From Bacteroidaceae bacterium (lineage in GTDB: Bacteria; Bacteroidota; Bacteroidia; Bacteroidales; Bacteroidaceae), in assembly GCA_024401215.1 (NCBI GenBank), contig JAKSLL010000023.1:1-43629 (forward strand): a stretch of DNA of 43,629 nucleotides. The letters are read 5' to 3'. Positions 8,069 through 16,397 of the stretch are shown here, piece after piece. Both the position numbers and the translations under genes were made by a program. The notes beneath the pieces are model-generated. The model ran no database searches and was not told the origin of the DNA. It saw only the letters and a program-made list of their open reading frames with translations. Position 1 is the first letter of the stretch; each line of letters begins with the position of its first letter.

Positions 8069-9142
8069 ATGGCAAAGAACATTATAGAAATAAACGGCAC
8101 AATCGACTCTTGGGGTTATCAGAAGAGTAACCTCAAGTGGCGATTGAGCCAGTATAAGGATCAGGAAGTGACTGTTCGAATCAACTCGCTTGGCGGTGAT
8201 GTGAATCAAGCCATGGCAATGAGCCAGGCGTTGGCTGACCACGGCAAGGTAACTGTGCAGTTCCTTGGCATGGTGGCAAGCGCAGTCACTTGGATGGCAT
8301 ACGGAGCAGAGAAGGTGCAGATGGCAGAGGACTCTCTTTGGCTTTGCCATAAGACATCTACTCCAGTTGACATCTGGGATAATCTCAATGCTGACGAAAT
8401 CGATAAGAAAATCGAGGAACTTCAGAAAGCGAAAGAGACAAACAAGGCTCTTGACCTTATCATCGCTAAGAAGTATGCAGATCACTGCAATGGCAGTGTT
8501 CAGGACATGCTGAAGCTCATGAGCGATGAGAAGTGGCTTTCTGCTAAGGATGCTAAGAAACTGGGATTGGTTGATGAAATAATCAAGCCATCGGGCAAAA
8601 TCAAGAATGAATTCAAGTTTTGCCAGCAAATGTGCGAGGATCTGCATTTGCCAACTTTCGAAATTGAAAGCGAAATCGAAGATGATACAATCATCGACAA
8701 GGTTATCAACGCATGCAAGGAGCTGTTCCAGCCTAAGCAGGTGGAGGCACAGGAAAATAATGTTGAACAAAACAAAAATAAAGAAGGAATGAAGACAAAG
8801 GTAGCTAACGTTGTCGCTCTTCTTGCTCTCCTCAATGTGAAGGAGATTGAAGCAGAGGACAACAAGGTAACTCTCTCTGTTGAACAGTTGAACGAAATCG
8901 AAACTGCGCTCAACGCTAAGGCGAAAGCAGAGGCTCAGAATAATAAGCTTGTTGAGATCCTTGATTCTATCGAGGGCAGCAAGTCAATCGAAGGCGCTGA
9001 GAACAAGGCGCAGTCGCTCGTCAATATGGTAAAGAACTTCCCAGTCATGGTTGCTAACGCCCTGCCTAAGAATTCTCCTGCCACAAATGACGCTGATACA
9101 ATGGACGAGGTGGACGAAATGCTTCGTGGCAAGAAGGATTAG
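8069..9142 (+). CDS. ClpP-type prohead protease with C-terminal scaffold domain
   Basis: 357 aa. Residues 1-175 have the ClpP/crotonase-like fold of capsid maturation proteases: SLGGDV (~40-45), nucleophile Ser71 in GMVASAVTWMA, His94 in LWLCHKTS, and an acid likely at Asp153 in SDEKWLSA, just before AKKLGLVDEI as in ClpP. Residues ~190-357 are low-complexity, charged and helical (KEIEAEDNK..., AKAKAEAQNN...), as expected of an assembly scaffold removed during maturation. The gene lies directly before the major capsid gene. An in-frame ATG at 8789 (residue 241) could give a separate scaffold protein. Confidence 0.88.
   Translation: MAKNIIEINGTIDSWGYQKSNLKWRLSQYKDQEVTVRINSLGGDVNQAMAMSQALADHGKVTVQFLGMVASAVTWMAYGAEKVQMAEDSLWLCHKTSTPVDIWDNLNADEIDKKIEELQKAKETNKALDLIIAKKYADHCNGSVQDMLKLMSDEKWLSAKDAKKLGLVDEIIKPSGKIKNEFKFCQQMCEDLHLPTFEIESEIEDDTIIDKVINACKELFQPKQVEAQENNVEQNKNKEGMKTKVANVVALLALLNVKEIEAEDNKVTLSVEQLNEIETALNAKAKAEAQNNKLVEILDSIEGSKSIEGAENKAQSLVNMVKNFPVMVANALPKNSPATNDADTMDEVDEMLRGKKD
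8789..9142 (+). CDS. Possible nested internal-start scaffold protein
   Basis: The in-frame ATG (residue 241 of the protease gene) follows an A-rich run and AGAAGG, and begins MKTKVANVVALLALLNVKEI, which looks like the start of a folded helical module. Nested scaffolds made from the 3' end of a protease gene are known in lambda (C/Nu3). The purine run is only one base from the ATG, and Bacteroidetes rely little on such sites, so this is only a possibility. Confidence 0.3.
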   Translation: MKTKVANVVALLALLNVKEIEAEDNKVTLSVEQLNEIETALNAKAKAEAQNNKLVEILDSIEGSKSIEGAENKAQSLVNMVKNFPVMVANALPKNSPATNDADTMDEVDEMLRGKKD

Positions 9143-9171
9143 GTGGAATTATAATTATATTGTAGCTAATT

Positions 9172-10185
9172 ATGGCAATCAACAACACAATTACAATCAC
9201 GAACGGACCTATTGACGTGAGCAAGGTCAATCAAGCTGTGCGTGAGCACGAGAATCTTCTCGTGACTATTCAGCAGGAGGAAGCAAACGATATCCTTCAG
9301 CACTTCACTCCTATGCCTGGAGTGAAGGATTCAATCACTCTTGGCAAGACTTTGCTCGGTCAGATCTCTCGCAAGTATACAGGAGAGTTCAAGGGTCAGG
9401 TGCAGCAGGGCGAGATTCAGCCAGAAGAGCTCAAGGTGTATCCATGCGTTATGGAAATCGCTGATGAGCCTGAGAACCTTCGTCGCATCTATGTGACTGA
9501 GGTGGCTGGAGGACTCAAGCCAGAAGAGCATCCGTTCGGTGTATGGCTCATAAACTGGGGCGTGAAGTCTGCTTCAAAAGAGCTTCACGATGTATTCCTT
9601 TCTGCGAAGTACGATTCTTCAGCTTCTAAGACATCGCTCAGCGATGCGTTCGATGGTCCTCTCACAAAGATTCAGCAGGCTATCACGGCAAAGAAGGTAT
9701 CTGCTGCTAACGGCAACTTGTACACAACAGGAGCACTCTCTTCAAGCAACATCGGCGACAAGCTTCTTGAAGCATGGCGCTCTATGCCTTCTGCTGCGCG
9801 CAAGCAGAACATGAAGCTCATGCTCTCTATGGAAGCAGGTGACAAGTATGACGACTGGATGGAAGCACAGGGCACATACATCATCGGATCAGGTAAGGAT
9901 GAGTATGGTGCTAAGTATCTTCGCGGTACTGGCGGCAAGGTGGAGATAGTGCGAATGAGCGGTGTGCCTGCGACGCAGATTGATTTCTTCTGGTTCACAA
10001 TCAAGGAGAATCAGCGCTACGGCTATGACCAGCCATCTGACATGAATCGTCTTATCGCTTTCAATAGCGGTAATCCATACTTGTTCACAGCTGCTGGCAA
10101 GTATGTTCTCGGAACTGCGTTCGTTTCTTACAACAAGTACTTGTTCCTCTGCAATGAGCAGGGCATGAACATTCCAAGTGCGTAA
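9172..10185 (+). CDS. Major capsid protein (HK97-fold candidate)
   Basis: 337 aa. It follows the protease/scaffold gene by 29 nt. Size, the N-terminal helical region, a central beta-rich body, and a C-terminal section ending FTAAGKYVLGTAFVSYNKYLFLCNEQGMNIP match Bacteroidales siphovirus major capsid proteins. Codon choice is strongly biased to a few frequent codons (GCT, AAG, CGC, CTC), as expected for an abundant protein. It is followed by a GC-rich hairpin. Confidence 0.85.
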   Translation: MAINNTITITNGPIDVSKVNQAVREHENLLVTIQQEEANDILQHFTPMPGVKDSITLGKTLLGQISRKYTGEFKGQVQQGEIQPEELKVYPCVMEIADEPENLRRIYVTEVAGGLKPEEHPFGVWLINWGVKSASKELHDVFLSAKYDSSASKTSLSDAFDGPLTKIQQAITAKKVSAANGNLYTTGALSSSNIGDKLLEAWRSMPSAARKQNMKLMLSMEAGDKYDDWMEAQGTYIIGSGKDEYGAKYLRGTGGKVEIVRMSGVPATQIDFFWFTIKENQRYGYDQPSDMNRLIAFNSGNPYLFTAAGKYVLGTAFVSYNKYLFLCNEQGMNIPSA

Positions 10186-10420
10186 GCTTTTTCATCTTTA
10201 TCATAGAGAAATTCGGGGTGGCAGACGAGTGCTGCCACCCAATTTCAGGAAGCACATCGAAGAATAGAGATTCAAAAACATTTTTTTTTAACAATCAGAA
10301 AAGTAATTTCTTTCGGTAATCTGTTTCTTTATATTCGTAAAATAAGCTTTTGGTGAAAAACAATTGTTCGAAGATGGTGCTCTGAAGTTTTTTTGTTGAA
10401 TAAATAATAAAGTAAAAAAT
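10186..10420 (+). other. 235-nt intergenic spacer with GC-rich hairpin
   Basis: Contains the inverted repeat GGGTGGCAG / CTGCCACCC within 10208-10246, extended by GAAATT/AATTTC. No T run follows, so it is better explained as an mRNA 3'-end stabiliser or processing site than a classical terminator. The rest is AT-rich and holds no supported gene or clear -7 box. Confidence 0.6.
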
Positions 10421-10987
10421 ATGGCAAATTGCGTAGATTTGGCTGATATCATGGAAGCAGTATCTTGTGCCGATAGCGACAACATCGCAGGAGTGGCACA
10501 AGAAATTGAGATTGGCTTCCACGAAGACGTTACGTCATATCCTGACAAACCAAGCTCTTCTTCAGGTGCAATGAGCATGGAAGATGCAGGTGAGCTGGAT
10601 GGCGATCTCACTATCAAGTCTGGTGCAAAGACTTGCAAGTTCACGTTTACGGACGGAACTGGCGAGTTCACAATGACGGAACAAGGTGAAGCTGGCGGCG
10701 AGAATGTGCTTTACAAGGCTACATTTGAGCGTGCGAAGATGTCGAGCGCAGTGTTCGGTTTCTTGAACGCTACACGTGGCCGCAAGCTGTGGGCAGTTGT
10801 GACAGACAAGAATGGCACGAAGTATCTTCTTGGAGACGACGTGAACCATGCTAAGCGTGTTGCGGCGGATGCTGCTACGACAGGCACAGACTCTGCAAGC
10901 GACGTTAACAAGGTTCCTGTGTCGATTGAGTATGTTGGTGCTCGCCATCTTGTCTTCACTGGCAATGTGATTAAGGCTGGCGCTTAA
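10421..10987 (+). CDS. Putative major tail tube protein
   Basis: 188 aa, acidic to neutral, rich in Gly/Thr/Ser beta segments (GDLTIKSGAKTCKFTFTDG, GEFTMTEQGEAGGENVLYKA), ending VPVSIEYVGARHLVFTGNVIK. Composition, position between capsid and terminase genes, and strong codon bias suggest an abundant tube or decoration protein. No motif decides between them. Confidence 0.6.
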   Translation: MANCVDLADIMEAVSCADSDNIAGVAQEIEIGFHEDVTSYPDKPSSSSGAMSMEDAGELDGDLTIKSGAKTCKFTFTDGTGEFTMTEQGEAGGENVLYKATFERAKMSSAVFGFLNATRGRKLWAVVTDKNGTKYLLGDDVNHAKRVAADAATTGTDSASDVNKVPVSIEYVGARHLVFTGNVIKAGA

Positions 10988-11011
10988 TTGCAAATTCTTT
11001 CATATAAACCC

Positions 11012-11054
11012 AAGGGGGCGTGTCGAAAAGCGACCCGTCCCCTTATTATTTTAC
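11012..11054 (+). terminator. Imperfect rho-independent terminator
   Basis: AAGGGG...TCG / CGA...CCCCTT stem with a GAAAAG-type loop (11012-11044) followed by ATTATTTT. It lies between the tube-like gene and the gene at 11059. A GTG reading frame starting at 11020 runs through the stem and is not a credible start. Confidence 0.55.
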
Positions 11055-11058
11055 AAGA

Positions 11059-11874
11059 ATGATAAACGTAGAATATCAAAAGAAAGCCATTGACTGGCTG
11101 AATAGCAAGCGTGACTTCGATGAAGGACTTGCAGTGTTGCGAGATTCGGGTTTCCGTCCGGGAGTGACGCAAACGCTAACTCGCAAGGGCAAGGAGATGA
11201 AAGGTGCCATGGAGCATCTGACGCATAATATTCGCATGCTCATTCGTGCGTATGGCGATGCAATTCTTGAAGAAGATACTGATGCGGAAATCGGTGTGTT
11301 CAATGGCGAGGAGTCTCCTGCGGACACGCCTGCCATTGAGGCAAAGTCTGGCATCCTCAGCGAGGTGGACTTGGGCGGCAATATCGGTGTTCTCATAAGA
11401 AAGTACGCTGATTTATATAAGAGACGTGAAGTTGCTTTCCGCAAGTTGAAGGAGATGGGCGATGCGAACGATGATGCAACTTGCGAAAAGAGAAAGCAGC
11501 TAAATCAAGAGATTGAGGAAAGCACGGATATGATGGAGCGCATCTATCCGCACTATAAGCTTTACAAGTCAGATGGCATACAGCCATCTGATGAAGATCT
11601 TTCTTCAATGGAGAACGAAGACAAGGAAGAAGATCAAGAAAAAAATGCCGATGAGGACTACGATGCTATGAGCAAGGAAGAACTAACTAAATTGTCCTAT
11701 AGCACGCAGCGAAAGATTAAGCGTGCTCAGAACATGCTGGAGTATCAGTGCGAGAATGAGCTGGATTCTCCTAATCCTATGCCGACTGGTCCTCGACGAG
11801 TTAAATACGAGACGAAAATAAATAAGCTTAAGCCAGTGCATGAGGCAATGCTTTATGCTCTCGCTAAAAAATAG
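11059..11874 (+). CDS. Hypothetical phage protein, helical and acidic
   Basis: 271 aa, begins MINVEYQKKAIDWLNSKRDF. Predominantly helical with an acidic low-complexity stretch (SSMENEDKEEDQEKNADED, ~190-208). Not recognised. The position in the head operon suggests an assembly or tail-chaperone-like role, which is inference. Confidence 0.7.
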   Translation: MINVEYQKKAIDWLNSKRDFDEGLAVLRDSGFRPGVTQTLTRKGKEMKGAMEHLTHNIRMLIRAYGDAILEEDTDAEIGVFNGEESPADTPAIEAKSGILSEVDLGGNIGVLIRKYADLYKRREVAFRKLKEMGDANDDATCEKRKQLNQEIEESTDMMERIYPHYKLYKSDGIQPSDEDLSSMENEDKEEDQEKNADEDYDAMSKEELTKLSYSTQRKIKRAQNMLEYQCENELDSPNPMPTGPRRVKYETKINKLKPVHEAMLYALAKK

Positions 11875-11912
11875 CCATATATTTTTAGGTTTTTTATTAA
11901 TTAAGTTGTGTT

Positions 11913-12515
11913 ATGAAATTACAATTCGGCAGCCTTGAAGCAACAGTAGAGGAACGGCAAAATGCTGAGCCAGTTCCTGAAAGCAAGGTGAGTTCTAAAA
12001 ACATAGGAATATGTGACAAAGATGTCATGATGGCTGACGTGATGGAGTCACCTAAATGGCTTGGCGTGATAGAGCAAGGTGTGAACAAGCACTTCTACAC
12101 TCGTGGAGCGTTCGACCTTGTTCAGCTTGTAATCTACATACTTCGCCAGACGGGACCTGCCGATGTTGTGATTTCTTCGTACAGCGTGGCTGAAGACACG
12201 CTGAACACCTTGCATCGAATGGTGGAGGCAGGAAAGATAACGAGCATACGTTTCTTGATTGACAACAGAGTTCGCTCTATCTCGCCAAAGCCATTCGATG
12301 TCATGGTAAATCTTTTTCCTGGCAAGTACAAATGTCTTTCTCTTCATGCGAAAATCGCACTCATCGGCAACAAGGACTGGAAGATCTCTGTTATTGGTTC
12401 GCAAAATGCTACGCACAATCCGAAATTAGAGAGAGGCATTATACATACTGATCCGAGGGTATATACCTTTGATAAAGAAAGGTTGGATGATGAATTTAAG
12501 CAAGGAACAACTTAA
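11913..12515 (+). CDS. Phospholipase D-like (single HKD-type) protein
   Basis: 200 aa. The C-terminal half carries one HKD-like signature: His145-x-Lys147 in LHAKIALIG and the downstream GSQNATHN (Gly162-Ser163-x-Asn165); the Asp of the classic HxKxxxxD is absent (Asn153/Asp155 nearby). The N-terminal ~50 residues are polar and probably flexible. Single-motif PLD proteins usually dimerise and act on phosphodiesters such as nucleic acids; the substrate here is unknown. It sits between a hypothetical gene and the terminase genes and overlaps the next gene by 29 nt, so it is expressed with the packaging module. Confidence 0.65.
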   Translation: MKLQFGSLEATVEERQNAEPVPESKVSSKNIGICDKDVMMADVMESPKWLGVIEQGVNKHFYTRGAFDLVQLVIYILRQTGPADVVISSYSVAEDTLNTLHRMVEAGKITSIRFLIDNRVRSISPKPFDVMVNLFPGKYKCLSLHAKIALIGNKDWKISVIGSQNATHNPKLERGIIHTDPRVYTFDKERLDDEFKQGTT

Positions 12516-12765
12516 CCAGCTTACGGAATTAGGTAGGCGCATGGTTCCTCTGTACCTTATAGCTAAAGCATTGAAGGTGCCAGAGTTTGAATTGAAGGAA
12601 GAGCTGCGTGGGGATGGCGAAGTGAGCGATGCGTATTATGAAGGCTTCACACAGACTAAGATAGAGCTTAATGAGTCTATCATCAAGTCTGCTAAGAATG
12701 GTTCCAACCCTGCTCAGATGGAGTTGAAGAAACTCATAAAGCAAAGTGAAGATTATATTTCTTGA
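12487..12765 (+). CDS. Small terminase-like DNA-binding protein
   Basis: 92 aa. The N terminus (LSKEQLNQLTELGRRMVPLYLIAKALKVPEFELKEEL) reads as a helix-turn-helix, followed by AYYEGFTQTKIELNESIIKSAKNGSNPAQMELKKLI, the pattern typical of small phage terminase-type proteins (DNA-binding domain plus oligomerisation helix). It begins inside the preceding gene (29-nt overlap) and ends 2 nt before the next start. It probably recognises the packaging site together with the next protein; ATG at 12490 is an alternative start. Confidence 0.65.
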   Translation: MMNLSKEQLNQLTELGRRMVPLYLIAKALKVPEFELKEELRGDGEVSDAYYEGFTQTKIELNESIIKSAKNGSNPAQMELKKLIKQSEDYIS

Positions 12766-12767
12766 GT

Positions 12768-13364
12768 ATGGCAGGCAACAGTGTAATGAAGTTGAATTTT
12801 GAGATTATTCGTGCTCACATTCTGGATCCAGCGAATAATCCTCTGCCGTCGGACTGCAAGCAGCAGTTCGACTTGGTATGTGAATGCGGTAATCTGCTTC
12901 AGGAATATCCTGAGGATAGGCAGATAATGAAAGTGCTCCGTTCCAAATCTGGAACTTCGCACTTGTCTGAAACTTGCCTGCGCAATACAATAAAGCTTGC
13001 TCGGCAAGTGTATAAGTCGCGATTCGACTTTGACTGGGATTTCTGGAGAGCGTGGGAAATAAAGGATCAGGTCGATTTGGTGGCACGAGCAAAGAAGTCA
13101 GGTGACCTTAAGGCATGGAATGATGCAAAGAAAACGCTTCATTCACTGATTGGTGAGAAGCCGGCAACCGTGACAGATCCAAGGCTGAAGGAGAAGAGCA
13201 AGATAGTGATTACTGTCAATAACTATGGATCGAAGGATTCAAAACCTCGTGAGATGTCGCTTGATGATGTGCGTGATCTGAGTGAAGATGAATTTGAAGA
13301 AGTGTTTGACGGAGTGAATTCTGAGATTACGGTGGAACAGGCAGAGGCAATTATGAATTCATAA
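12768..13364 (+). CDS. Terminase-associated protein, possible small subunit
   Basis: 198 aa directly upstream of the large terminase. The N-terminal half is helical (PEDRQIMKVLRSKSGTSHLSETCLRNTIKLARQVYKSR), and a basic linker leads to an acidic C terminus (LDDVRDLSEDEFEEVFDG). The layout (DNA-binding start, acidic tail) is like terminase small subunits, but the gene at 12487 is equally good; the two may act together. Start chosen at ATG 12768 rather than TTG 12762. Confidence 0.6.
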   Translation: MAGNSVMKLNFEIIRAHILDPANNPLPSDCKQQFDLVCECGNLLQEYPEDRQIMKVLRSKSGTSHLSETCLRNTIKLARQVYKSRFDFDWDFWRAWEIKDQVDLVARAKKSGDLKAWNDAKKTLHSLIGEKPATVTDPRLKEKSKIVITVNNYGSKDSKPREMSLDDVRDLSEDEFEEVFDGVNSEITVEQAEAIMNS

Positions 13365-13381
13365 TTTATTCCTGGCAAAAA

Positions 13382-15106
13382 GTGAAAGATAAATACTTTG
13401 AAATAGATGTCAACGTGAACCCTGCTCAATTTCGCCTGATGACGCTTATGGCGAAATATACATACTGCGTATGGAGCCGTGGTACTGGCAAGTCGTGGAT
13501 AGTTGCTGCTTTCATAGATGAAATAATACGCACTATGCCACGATGCGTGATCACGTTGGCACAGGCAACGTATGGCCAGGCACTGACCAAGACGCTGCCA
13601 TCTACATTCAAGGCGCTCGAAGCATTCGGTTATGTACGGTATAATGAGAAAACTAAGCAAGGGGATTATGTGGTGTGCAGGACTCCTCCAGATGGATATC
13701 TGCGTCCTTATGAGCATATCATGGATTTCTCTCACTGCATTACTTTCAGCAACGGAACTTTGCTGTACATCCTTTCGCAGGATGGCAACAGCCGTGGTCC
13801 GAATGCTGATTTCAATATTACTGACGAGGCAATTACAATAAATAAGCAGAAGTTTGACGAGGAAGTTGCGCCAACGAATAGAGGCAATGAGCAGCTGTTT
13901 GGATCGCTGTCGAAACATCCGAAGCCACGCCATCATGGAGGACTTTTCGTGACTTCTGCTCCGTACGAGCCAGAGCAGAAGTGGATTCTGGAGCATGCGA
14001 GGTATTATGAAGAAGAGCGAGGCTATAATCTTATAGACAGGTGGAACTCTGTTGTGAAGCTGCAGATGCAGCTTATAGATGCTAAGTCGAAGAATGATGC
14101 TGCGCTGTTCAAAGATATCTGGAATGAATGTGTGCGTATAAGGCGCACAATTCAGCCTTTCGTGTCGAAAGATGGCGAGTTGTTCCATCTCGCTTCTATC
14201 TTTGATAACATCGCTAATGTGGGATTCTCGTACATTATGCGTGAGTATGCTATCATGGATAAACTCACGTTCATGGTTGAGATCCTGAACTTCATCAGCG
14301 ACAGGATAGAGGGATGCTATTACCACTTCAATGAGCATAACAAGTATTACAATGCTACAAATGACGTCTATATCCGTGAGTTCTCTGAGGATATTGACTT
14401 TAATTTCGACGCACTTGCAGATGGCAACTCGCTGTATGATGCAGACTGCAATGCTAATAAACCGTTGGAGCTTTGCTTTGACTGGGGAAGCAGGGCATCG
14501 TTCCTCGAGGTGGCGCAGCCATCTACGTACGATTTCGCTACTGATACGACATTCATTGATCGTGTTGTGGACAACACAATCAATGAATTTTACGCTAAGC
14601 GTGATGAGAATGATGACACTGAGGTAAATGTGATTATTGACCAGTTCTGCAATTACTACAGGCATCACGTAAACAAGACTGCGGTATTCTTTCGTGACAG
14701 ATATGGAGATATTCGTCATGCGAACTCTAAGAAGACGTACAATGAGATGGCGATAGAAAGGCTCATCAAGAATGGTTGGCAGGTGGAGCAGCGCACGCAT
14801 CCGGGAATAGAGCCTCCACAGCATGAGAAATACTTGCTGTGGAGCTATGTAACTGCTGAGAAGGATGAAAGGTTTCCGATTAAGCGATTCAATGCCGCAA
14901 AATGCAAGCACATCCTTCTGTCGATGAATAACACAAAGGTCAAAGAAGTGCAGGGAAAGTTCCAAAAGGACAAGTCAAGCGAGCGCAATAGTAGTATTGA
15001 CCCGCTCGATGCGACGCATTTTGGCGACGTGGTGGATAAAAGAATGTGGACGAAGTATGGGCATCTTATTAAGAAGAAGTACGACTTCGTGCCAGTCAGG
15101 GTGTAA
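13382..15106 (+). CDS. terL: Terminase large subunit
   Basis: 574 aa ATPase-nuclease that packages DNA into the prohead. Walker A SRGTGKS at 32-38, Walker B DFNITDEA at ~143-150. The C-terminal RNase H-like nuclease has acidic candidates in ELCFDWGS (~360), VNVIIDQF (~415) and SIDPLDATHFGD (~540). Starts at GTG 13382; the next in-frame ATG (13439) would cut close to the Walker A, so GTG is preferred. It closes the head/packaging operon and is followed by a terminator at 15161. A long antisense reading frame overlaps it and is judged an artefact. Confidence 0.93.
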   Translation: MKDKYFEIDVNVNPAQFRLMTLMAKYTYCVWSRGTGKSWIVAAFIDEIIRTMPRCVITLAQATYGQALTKTLPSTFKALEAFGYVRYNEKTKQGDYVVCRTPPDGYLRPYEHIMDFSHCITFSNGTLLYILSQDGNSRGPNADFNITDEAITINKQKFDEEVAPTNRGNEQLFGSLSKHPKPRHHGGLFVTSAPYEPEQKWILEHARYYEEERGYNLIDRWNSVVKLQMQLIDAKSKNDAALFKDIWNECVRIRRTIQPFVSKDGELFHLASIFDNIANVGFSYIMREYAIMDKLTFMVEILNFISDRIEGCYYHFNEHNKYYNATNDVYIREFSEDIDFNFDALADGNSLYDADCNANKPLELCFDWGSRASFLEVAQPSTYDFATDTTFIDRVVDNTINEFYAKRDENDDTEVNVIIDQFCNYYRHHVNKTAVFFRDRYGDIRHANSKKTYNEMAIERLIKNGWQVEQRTHPGIEPPQHEKYLLWSYVTAEKDERFPIKRFNAAKCKHILLSMNNTKVKEVQGKFQKDKSSERNSSIDPLDATHFGDVVDKRMWTKYGHLIKKKYDFVPVRV

Positions 15107-15160
15107 AGGTTTTTGTTATATTTTAATTTTAATGTTTTAGATTATTTGGTATTAGTGTGT

Positions 15161-15192
15161 GGGCATCGCTGTGAAGCGGTGCTCATTTTTTT
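15161..15192 (+). terminator. Rho-independent terminator after terL
   Basis: Ten-base-pair stem (GGGCATCGCT / AGCGGTGCTC with G-U pairs) closed by a GTGA tetraloop and followed by ATTTTTTT. The AGCGGTGCTCATTTTTT part recurs as AGCGGTGTTCATTTTTT at 29889-29907, and both are followed by the same hairpin element. Confidence 0.85.
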
Positions 15193-15340
15193 CGATTCTT
15201 GACAAGCTTCTGCAAACAGATGGAAAGACTCGCCTCCGTTCCTTGCCCGATGCCGCACCCATCTCGCTTTGCTCGATTCGCCCAAGGGCGGAGGCGAGAA
15301 AAAGGTGTAATCGGCTCGCCGATTACGAGTGTTTAGGACT
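15193..15340 (+). repeat. Operon-end hairpin element, copy B
   Basis: A 70-bp imperfect palindrome at 15229-15298 (CTCGCCTCCG / CGGAGGCGAG ends, CCTTG/CAAGG inner block) nearly identical in sequence and equal in length to 29950-30019. It is followed by AAAGGTGT, a hairpin AATCGGctcgCCGATT (15309-15324) and TTTAGGACT (15332-15340). Copy C has the same layout but a different paired hairpin (GTTGTCAG/CTGACAAC), so the pairing is kept while the bases change. Confidence 0.75.
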
Positions 15341-15407
15341 CATATTTCCTACCTTTGGGCGAGGTTTCGGGCGGTCTGGCTTAGGGCGCGTTAGGGTGCA
15401 GAGCAAT

Positions 15408-15455
15408 ACAAGCGTGCGTCCTGCCGATTGTTGGACGCACGCTTGTTTGTGTTTC
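15408..15455 (+). terminator. Strong hairpin/terminator in the spacer
   Basis: Perfect 14-bp stem, ACAAGCGTGCGTCC (15408-15421) / GGACGCACGCTTGT (15433-15446), with an 11-nt loop and a T-rich tail. It insulates the nuclease gene from the head operon. The spacer around it (15341-15660) shows no supported gene. Confidence 0.7.
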
Positions 15456-15670
15456 AAAAGGTTGCTGAATTGTTTTAAAATTTTTACTTTAAAAGGTATT
15501 GCAATTCAGCGGTTTGCCTAAAGTGCCTTCCTTCGGTGCTCGCTGTTTTTGTTTGAGTTGTTAAGAGTTTCTTAATAACTGAAAGCAAAAACGAATTTCT
15601 CGCATCGAATGACTCCACTTGCTTACGGGGAAAATTTCGCTACAATTGATTATATTTGAACATTTTTGTT

Positions 15671-15678
15671 TATCTTTG
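15671..15678 (+). promoter_or_regulatory. Promoter of the nuclease-like gene
   Basis: TATCTTTG (TAnnTTTG) 30 nt before the start codon. It sits at the edge of an inverted repeat AAATTTCGC (15632-15640) / GCGAAATTT (15680-15688) centred on 15660, a likely operator or another small promoter palindrome. Confidence 0.6.
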
Positions 15679-15707
15679 TGCGAAATTTACACTAATATCA
15701 AAATAAT

Positions 15708-16184
15708 ATGAACGAAAAGGCTAAAATAGGGAGCGAATTTGAGCGTTTTGTGATTGATTGTTTTCATTTCAAGACGCATCCATCGCTGAGATTGCTTGAA
15801 TGGCAAGGAGATAAGATAGACATCAATGGTGTATATCCTGAAGCGAATAGAAATCCTGACATGGTAGTGTCGGTAAAGGTGGGTGGTTATGAGTATAGAT
15901 TTGCTGTCGAGTGCAAGTATAGAAGCAGTGCTTCAGATGGGGTTGTGTATTGGGCAAATCGAGAGAAGATAGAAATATACAACAGGTTCTCAGATGAGCG
16001 GCTTATGCCAGTTTTTGTTGTTATCGGCATTGGTGGCATGCCGTCAGATCCAGAGAGCGTGTATATCGTGCCGTTGCATTATCTTCGGTATGGCAAGGTG
16101 AATGTTGCTGCTTTGGAGCTTTTCAAAAGGAAAGATCCAAAGGCGCAGTTTATATATATAGGTCCGAAAATGATATTGTATTGA
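15708..16184 (+). CDS. PD-(D/E)XK nuclease-like protein (restriction-endonuclease fold)
   Basis: 158 aa. KIGSEFERFVIDCF (helix with Glu), LLEWQGDK (~29-36), NPDMVVSV (Pro50-Asp51) and FAVECKYRS (Glu68-x-Lys70) match the order and spacing of the PD-(D/E)XK core. The protein is short, with only a C-terminal beta segment after the core. It has its own promoter and is bounded by terminators on both sides, unlike the surrounding late genes, so it behaves as an independently expressed cargo gene. Possible roles: defence against other phages, DNA processing in the lytic cycle, or resolvase-like activity. The fold call is motif-based; function is inferred. Confidence 0.68.
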   Translation: MNEKAKIGSEFERFVIDCFHFKTHPSLRLLEWQGDKIDINGVYPEANRNPDMVVSVKVGGYEYRFAVECKYRSSASDGVVYWANREKIEIYNRFSDERLMPVFVVIGIGGMPSDPESVYIVPLHYLRYGKVNVAALELFKRKDPKAQFIYIGPKMILY

Positions 16185-16190
16185 ATGAAT

Positions 16191-16227
16191 AAACGCAAGG
16201 TCTTTTTACGGATCTTGCGTTTTCTTT
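16191..16227. terminator. Bidirectional terminator between convergent genes
   Basis: AAACGCAAGGTC / GATCTTGCGTTT stem (16191-16222) followed by TTTTCTTTT on the plus strand and preceded by A-rich sequence that gives Ts on the minus strand. It separates the nuclease gene (plus) from the small minus-strand operon. Confidence 0.8.
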
Positions 16228-16230
16228 TCG

Positions 16231-16395
16231 CTATAGTGTCTTTATGAGATTGTCGAGGAACTCGCTCTTGTTGGTGGTGATGCTGTTGAGCTTGTCCATT
16301 GCGGAGGGCGAGATCCTGACAGCGAGGTTTACTGTTCTGTCGTTTGAGGGGCGGCCAGCTCCTGGTCGCGAGCCTCCATGTGTAGATGATGCCAT
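16231..16395 (-). CDS. Small ribbon-helix-helix-like (Arc-type) protein
   Basis: 54 aa. Starts MASSTHGGSRPGAGRPSNDR, a GGxRPGAGRP leader that is very common ahead of RHH domains in Bacteroidetes, then TVNLAVRISPSAMDKLNSI (strand and helix A), and NKSEFLDNLI (helix B). It begins two nucleotides after the stop of the upstream membrane protein, so it is the last gene of a three-gene operon. Likely a small DNA-binding regulator, perhaps of its own divergent promoter region; target inferred. Confidence 0.72.
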   Translation of the reverse strand: MASSTHGGSRPGAGRPSNDRTVNLAVRISPSAMDKLNSITTNKSEFLDNLIKTL

Positions 16396-16397
16396 GG

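Noticed and set aside
13223-14965. 580-residue open frame on the strand opposite terL
   Set aside because: It lies entirely over terL and the end of the preceding gene, has no promoter or family features and is rich in Arg/Ile/His, as expected from the complement of biased codons in a real gene.
15159-15521. 120-residue plus-strand frame through the spacer after terL
   Set aside because: It crosses the terminator, the repeated palindrome and a perfect 14-bp hairpin, and has a composition unlike any neighbour.
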